Part shown: piece by piece, positions 59,713-64,000 of the stretch
How the letters are laid out: the number at the start of each line of letters is the position of its first letter
Numbering within the stretch: the stretch's first letter is position 1
DNA from: Acidobacteriota bacterium
GTDB lineage: Bacteria; Acidobacteriota; Thermoanaerobaculia; UBA5066; Gp7-AA6
Assembly (NCBI GenBank): GCA_020199905.1
Contig: JAIVJS010000081.1
Span: 30,050-94,049, forward strand
Direction: 5' to 3'
Length of the DNA: 64,000 nt
Notes under the pieces: model-generated
Told to the model about the DNA's origin: nothing
Seen by the model: the letters and a program-made list of their open reading frames with translations, nothing else
Databases searched by the model: none
Translations under genes and position numbers: made by a program

Positions 59713-62132
59713 TGTTGGACCTGGTATTGCGACGACGTCGCGACGAGATACAGAGCGTGCTGCGCCCGGAGGCGCGGGCTCGTACCGGGAATCGCGGAGA
59801 CGGAGTTGACGATGCTGTTCTGCATCGACGCAGACATCGCGCCGTGCAGCATGAGCTGATTGAGGTAGGAGACGAGCTGCACGGGGTCGCCCGCGAGATT
59901 CTGGATCGGAGTGAGATCGAGCGCCGTCCCGTTCGGCGCGTTGGCGCTCACCCCGATCGTCGAGAACACCATCGTGTTGACGAAGTTGGCGCGTCGAAGC
60001 GCGCTCGTGGAATCCATCAGGCCGAACTGGGGCGCCGATACGGTCGTGCTCCCGGGCAGGAGGTAGTCGGCCGGGTAATAGCTGAACACGGTCTGAGGCC
60101 GCAGAACGTCCTGGTTCATCGTGCTGACCTGGGGGTTGATGTACCCGTCGCTCGACGTCGCGAGGTTCGCGGACTTCGCGTTGAAGGCGCGAAGCAGGTT
60201 CAAGGCGTACTGAGCCGGCTCCCGCAGGTGCCCGTAATTCGTCTCGGAATGCGAGCTCCCACGGGCTTCCGGGTCGAGCAGGACCGCCTTGACGAGCGCC
60301 GCGAGATTTCCGCGGACGCCGGTGCCGTCGTCGTTGAAGGCGGCGACGACCCGGGTGACGTACGCCGGGCTGGGGTTGCTCGTCACCATCTGATGGATGA
60401 AGTGCGTCGCGACGAAGGGAGCGAGGTTGGGGTGGTAGAAGATGTTGTCGATCGCGGAGTTCAGGTCCTGGTCCCCCGTCCGGCCGGCGAGCAGGGTGAG
60501 CCCGCTCATCAGCGTCTTGGCCCCGGTGTCGTGGTTGTTGGCGACGACGACCATGGGCGTGACGTAGTCGGGAATTCCCGGCCCGACGTTGGGCGCCAGA
60601 CGCCACCCGGTGAAGACCCGCGCGAAGTTAGTCACGGTCGCCTGGTCGTAGCTCGGTTTCGGATCGCCGTTCGCGTCGAGCTGCGTGGTGCCGTCCTGGT
60701 TCAGGAGCTCCGTTCCGATCGAGAAGAGCTGCAGGATCTCCCGGGCGTAATTCTCGTTCGGATTGTTCTTCGTGCTGGTCGCCATGTTCAGGTACTGACC
60801 CATGGCCGGATTGAGCGTGAGCTCGTAGAGGATCTGCCGGTAGTTTCCGAACGCGTTCCGGTCGAGAATCTGGATGTAGGGAAGCATCCATCCCGGAAGG
60901 CTGATGTCGCGACCCGAGACCACGAGCAGCTCATGCAGAGTCCAGATCACCTTCTGCCGGATCTGATCCGGACCGTAGAGGGCGTTCTGGTAGAACCGGA
61001 CCTGGAGCGGGTACATGCTGTAGTTGTCCCGCTGGCAGGTGGCGTCGCACGTCGCCGGCACGCTCGACGGCTGCAGCGGAAGCGCGGGCCATCCCGACGA
61101 CGGCGCGCCCAGCTGCTGGTTCAGGTAAGCCGGAATGCCCATCGACTGAACCGTATTGATCAGGGCCTCGTTGGGACCGAACGTCGCCTGCTCCAGGAAA
61201 CGGACGACGTCGCCGAGCGGCGGACCGACGGGAATCGTCATGCCTCCGACGCGCCAGTTGAGATCTCCGACCGTCGGCACCTGAAGGGAGCCGGCGACCG
61301 CCGTACCGTTCATCTGCCACACGGCGTTTCCGCCGGTCCACACGTGGCGCCAGAGGATGTCCGCCTTTCCGTCGCCGCTGAAGTCACCGACGCCGGCGAT
61401 CTGCCAGTTGACGTCCGTCTGGGCAGGCATGGAGGCGAGGGACGACACCAGCGTCCCGTTCATCACCCAGATCGTGTTCTGACCCGTGGTCGCGTGGCGC
61501 CACAGGATGTCCGGTTTGCCATCGCCGCTGAAATCCGCGACTCCGACGATCTGCCAGTCCGCGTCCGACACCGCAGGGATGGGGGCGGTCGAGGTCACCG
61601 CGGGCCCATTCATCAACCAGACGGTGTTCGCGCCCGTCGACGCGTTACGCCAGAGGATGTCCGGCTTGCCGTCGCCGTTGAAATCGCCGATTCCCCGGAT
61701 TCGCCACGCGAGGTCGAAGACGGGCGGCAGGGGAACCTGAGAGCTCAGGGCGGCGTTGTTCATCACCCAGATCGTGTTCTGGCCTGTGGCCTGGTTGCGC
61801 CACACGATGTCGTTCATGCCGTCGCCGCTCAGGTCGCCGACGCCGCCGATGGTCCAGTTCCCATCCGGAATCGTGGGGAGGGACGCAAGAGAGGTCACGT
61901 TCGTGCCGTTCATCAGCCAGATCGTGTTCTGGCCGGTCGAGGAATTCCGCCAGAGGATGTCGGGTTTGCCGTCGCCGTCGAAGTCGCCCGGCAGCCGCGC
62001 CGCGGCGATCAGAGTCGCCGGGGTTGCGCATAAAACGAACACGAGCAGAGCGGCGGCGCGCCGGCGCTTCCGGGAAGAAACGGCTTTGCCAAGGCTATGC
62101 CAATCAAGAGTGACCCTCGTCGGGATACGCAA
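59709..62132 (-). CDS. DUF1800 protein with five N-terminal FG-GAP/VCBS repeats
   Basis: 807 residues from TTG 62132, the only standard start giving a clean signal peptide (AAALLVFVLCATPATLIAAA). Residues ~50-320 are five ~50-residue VCBS/FG-GAP blades: DFDGDGKPDILWRNSSTGQN, DLSGDGMNDIVWRNQATGQN, DFNGDGKPDILWRNASTGAN, DFSGDGKPDILWRHATTGQN and DFSGDGKADILWRHVWTGGN, with calcium-type DxDGDGxxD loops. The rest is DUF1800 (RFLEQATFGPNEALINTVQS, QIRQKVIWTLHELLVVSGRD, NENYAREILQLFSIGTELLN, FARVFTGWRL, FVATHFIHQMVTSNP). Usually DUF1800 has no propeller, so the fusion is notable. First gene of the unit. Confidence 0.9.
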   Translation of the reverse strand: MRIPTRVTLDWHSLGKAVSSRKRRRAAALLVFVLCATPATLIAAARLPGDFDGDGKPDILWRNSSTGQNTIWLMNGTNVTSLASLPTIPDGNWTIGGVGDLSGDGMNDIVWRNQATGQNTIWVMNNAALSSQVPLPPVFDLAWRIRGIGDFNGDGKPDILWRNASTGANTVWLMNGPAVTSTAPIPAVSDADWQIVGVADFSGDGKPDILWRHATTGQNTIWVMNGTLVSSLASMPAQTDVNWQIAGVGDFSGDGKADILWRHVWTGGNAVWQMNGTAVAGSLQVPTVGDLNWRVGGMTIPVGPPLGDVVRFLEQATFGPNEALINTVQSMGIPAYLNQQLGAPSSGWPALPLQPSSVPATCDATCQRDNYSMYPLQVRFYQNALYGPDQIRQKVIWTLHELLVVSGRDISLPGWMLPYIQILDRNAFGNYRQILYELTLNPAMGQYLNMATSTKNNPNENYAREILQLFSIGTELLNQDGTTQLDANGDPKPSYDQATVTNFARVFTGWRLAPNVGPGIPDYVTPMVVVANNHDTGAKTLMSGLTLLAGRTGDQDLNSAIDNIFYHPNLAPFVATHFIHQMVTSNPSPAYVTRVVAAFNDDGTGVRGNLAALVKAVLLDPEARGSSHSETNYGHLREPAQYALNLLRAFNAKSANLATSSDGYINPQVSTMNQDVLRPQTVFSYYPADYLLPGSTTVSAPQFGLMDSTSALRRANFVNTMVFSTIGVSANAPNGTALDLTPIQNLAGDPVQLVSYLNQLMLHGAMSASMQNSIVNSVSAIPGTSPRLRAQHALYLVATSSQYQVQQ

Positions 62133-62441
62133 GGTTTTGTGCTCGCTTTTGCGACAGTTTAACCCACAAGGCGCCCGGCCCCCGTCAACCGAAGAAAACT
62201 TTCCTGGCACGCATCGAGTTTGGCCTTCCGTTTCAATGTCTTTTCTCCGGGCCGGGGCCTGCATTCCAGATCCCGATCCGCCCGTCGGCCGCCGTCCCCG
62301 GGCTCGATCCGACTTTCGGAGAGGTCCGAAATTTCGACGACCAGTAAATTTTCGAGGCGCTCATTCGTGGGGGGACCTGAGGACGCCGCGCCGAAAACCG
62401 GAGGATCGGCGGCCGCGTCTCATCGTCAGGAGGTCGCTCTC
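62133..62441. other. Gap upstream of the DUF1800 gene
   Basis: No recognised gene; a minus-strand TAAACT lies ~25 nt before the TTG 62132. Confidence 0.4.
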
Positions 62442-62776
62442 ATGAAACTCGAGTCCATCGGATCCCTCGCCATCCTCGCCAGGCCGGATTCGCTCTCGTC
62501 GCCGCGCCGGCAGACGCGGCCGTCCGGAAGCGCCGCAGAGCCGAGAACCAGCAGTACGGATCTCTCAGGGAGTCCAGAGCGCGGACAGCTCACGGCCCGC
62601 GAAACGCGCGTCTCGAAACGCGGGAGTCGCGCCTGAACGCGGGAGTCGGGGACATGAGGCAGGACAACGGCGGATCGCTGACGCCGCGGGAACGCGCGCG
62701 CGTTGATCGCCAGCAGAACCGCATATCCCGGGACATCCACCGACAGAAGCACGACGGGCAGACGGCGCCCCGCTGA
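62442..62776 (+). pseudogene. Small exported Gln/Arg-rich protein, frameshifted
   Basis: ATG 62442 with AGGAGG upstream. Pieces in several frames, AENQQYG, SPERGQLTARETR, LETRESRLNAGVGDMRQDNG, GSLTPRERARVDRQQNRISR and DIHRQKHDGQTAPR, give the order of a known secreted helical protein (QQxRIxxGxxSGQLTxxExxxLE...NRQQNxxSRxIYxxKH). At least two frameshifts. Function of intact members unknown. Confidence 0.6.
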
Positions 62777-62854
62777 GGGGGCGTGACCGCAGACCGAAAC
62801 TTTCCTTCACCCCAACCCTCTCCCCGGGCTCGGGGAGAGGAGGGGGCAAAAAGT

Positions 62855-63588
62855 TCACGCCGGGCGGGCTTCGATGACGGAGAACGGGCTCGCCGTCGGC
62901 ACGAGCCGTTCGAGACGGTATCCGGCCTGCTCCAGAAGGGAGCCGTACTCGGAGGCGGCGCGCTCGAGGCCTCCCGTCATCACCAGCATGTTCAGGTCCA
63001 TGAGATGCACCATGTCGGGCCCGTCACCCTCCGGCACGACCATTTCGATCAACACGAGCCGGCCGCCGTCCTCGATCGCGGCGCGGGAGTTTCGCAGCAC
63101 CCGCAGCGATTCCGGATCGTTCCAGTCGTGCAGGATGAACTTCATCAGATGGACGTCCGCCCCCCGCGGAATCCTCTCGAAGAAATCCCCCGCTTCGAAC
63201 CGGCACCGTCCTTCGACGCCCAGGTCGCGAATGCGCTCCTTCGCGCGCTGGGTAACCTCCGTCTGGCGTCTCCCGTCGCCGGAGGACGCTATGAGCTCAC
63301 CGCGGCCGGGGAGCGCCTGCGTCCTCCGGCGACGGGAGACGCCAGACGGAGGTTACCCAGCGCGCGAAGGAGGCGGCTCGTGGCCCGCGGATGCGTTCCC
63401 GCTTCGGCGGCGATGTCTTCCGGAGTCCGCGGGCCGGCCGCCAGAAGATCGGCAATGCCGAGCCGCGCGGCCGTGGCCACGGCTTGCATGGCCCACATTC
63501 CGGTGAAGAGCGGGATCAGAATCTCGTCCGGGCTCGGCGCCGCCTTGACCGCCGGAATCACGAGCGTTTCCGTCGTCCTCGATGACAT
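62855..63588 (-). pseudogene. O-methyltransferase broken by a fold-back inverted repeat
   Basis: From ATG 63588 (GAGGAGG upstream) the dimerisation half is intact: ILIPLFTGMWAMQAVATAAR, LGIADLLAAGPRTPEDIAAE, THPRATSRLLRALGNLRLAS, PVAGG. The following piece RYELTAAGERL is present only on the opposite strand, inside the inverted repeat. The C-terminal part resumes on the minus strand (GDFFERIPRGADVHLMKFIL, HDWNDPESLRVLRNSRAAIE, GGRLVLIEMVVPEGD, GPDMVHLMDLNMLVMTGG). About 130 central residues with the SAM glycine-rich loop are missing. Confidence 0.75.
63236..63372. repeat. Perfect 54-bp inverted repeat, 29-nt loop
   Basis: 63236-63289 is the exact reverse complement of 63319-63372; loop 63290-63318. 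Both arms encode the same methyltransferase segment (LLRALGNLRLASPVAGG), on opposite strands. Confidence 0.95.
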
Positions 63589-63707
63589 GAAAGCCTCCTC
63601 GTTCGTCGCGTGAAGTTCTCGCCGCGCGGAAGATACCGCGGGCCGCGCCGTAGAAAAAGAGAGGATCTCTCCGGGGCTCAGAGTGGGCCCTCCAGGAGGT
63701 GAACCGA

Positions 63708-63980
63708 GTGAGGAAATGGACCGGAACCTGCGCGGTCCTGTCTCTGATCCCGGGCGGGGTTCCGCCGGAGGGGAACCACGCCAGTTGGCGCGCCTCGAGC
63801 GCACCCTGCGCGCCTCCCCGGTCTGCCGCGGCAGGTCGCCTTCAGCCCCGACGGGCAGCGGCTCGCCTGCGGGCAGGCGGACGGCGCCGTCGAGCTCTGG
63901 CGGCTCTCCGATTTCAGCTGGAGAGGACGTTCCCGCCTCGGGGAGGCGTGACCTCCGTCGCGTTCAACCTCGACGGGTAG
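63708..63980 (+). pseudogene. WD40-repeat protein, frameshifted, at right edge
   Basis: GTG 63708 follows AGGAGG by eight nucleotides. Pieces in different frames give WD40 blades: LARLERTLRASPVCRGRVAF, SPDGQRLACGQADGAVELWR, LSDF, then RGGVTSVAFNLDG ended by TAG where a W/R residue is expected. Probably the decayed start of a propeller protein that continues beyond the window. Confidence 0.55.
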
Positions 63981-64000
63981 TGGACGGCCTGCCTGTGTCC

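Overview
The window is high-GC DNA (about two thirds G+C by eye). Its gene set is typical of a soil or sediment Acidobacteriota (Thermoanaerobaculia/Vicinamibacteria-like) or a related Gram-negative: many secreted S9, S41, M20 and M3 peptidases, amidohydrolases, a sortilin-type BNR protein, DUF1800/DUF1501, DinB-fold proteins, twin-arginine signals and lipoproteins. The taxonomic call is inference. No phage, CRISPR array, intact transposase or rRNA was seen; the only RNA gene is tRNA-Asn at 40389-40464.

Layout. 0-6 kb: a partial tricorn-like protease, a DinB gene overlapping ilvE, and a divergent MocR-type regulator with a clear promoter and direct repeats. 6-13.5 kb: a TPR protein, a glycerol kinase that has lost its C-terminus, a DUF3465-cytochrome c fusion, an amidohydrolase, and a thioredoxin-TPR gene with an in-frame TGA at the first active-site Cys. 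13.5-25 kb: deacetylase, VOC, CsaA-like, prolyl aminopeptidase, aromatic decarboxylase, PDZ, racemase and SpoIIE phosphatase genes. 25-40 kb: hydrolases, questin-oxidase-like, phosphoesterase and GAF proteins, the 1276-residue BNR protein, a methyltransferase, nitronate monooxygenase and OsmC. 40-45 kb, just after tRNA-Asn: gene remnants around a DUF255 protein and a second OsmC-like gene with an in-frame TGA in place of the catalytic Cys. 45-64 kb: M20 and S9 peptidases, PilZ, PEP-mutase-like, cupin, arginase-like genes, the DUF1800-DUF1501-cupredoxin unit, and a decayed right end with a 54-bp-arm inverted repeat inside an O-methyltransferase remnant.

Main discoveries. (1) Two genes, a thioredoxin-like WUxxC protein (11332-12660, minus) and an OsmC-like protein (43693-44163, plus), read through an in-frame TGA exactly where the redox-active Cys belongs. 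The OsmC TGA is followed by a perfect 6-bp GC hairpin with a small G-containing loop at bacterial-SECIS distance. Both are best read as selenoproteins and are easily mis-split into two ORFs. (2) Intergenic gaps are full of short tandem arrays of different sequence that all have a 7-bp period, plus five copies of a roughly 70-bp dispersed element built around CCGCGGAGTACCGCGG; two arrays run into the 3' ends of genes. (3) At least nine genes have a TANNNT box exactly 6-7 nt upstream of the start codon and mostly no ribosome binding site, pointing to leaderless transcription. (4) About eighteen genes are broken, often with both ends kept and the middle lost. Some frame breaks lie in homopolymers, so sequencing or assembly error must be excluded.
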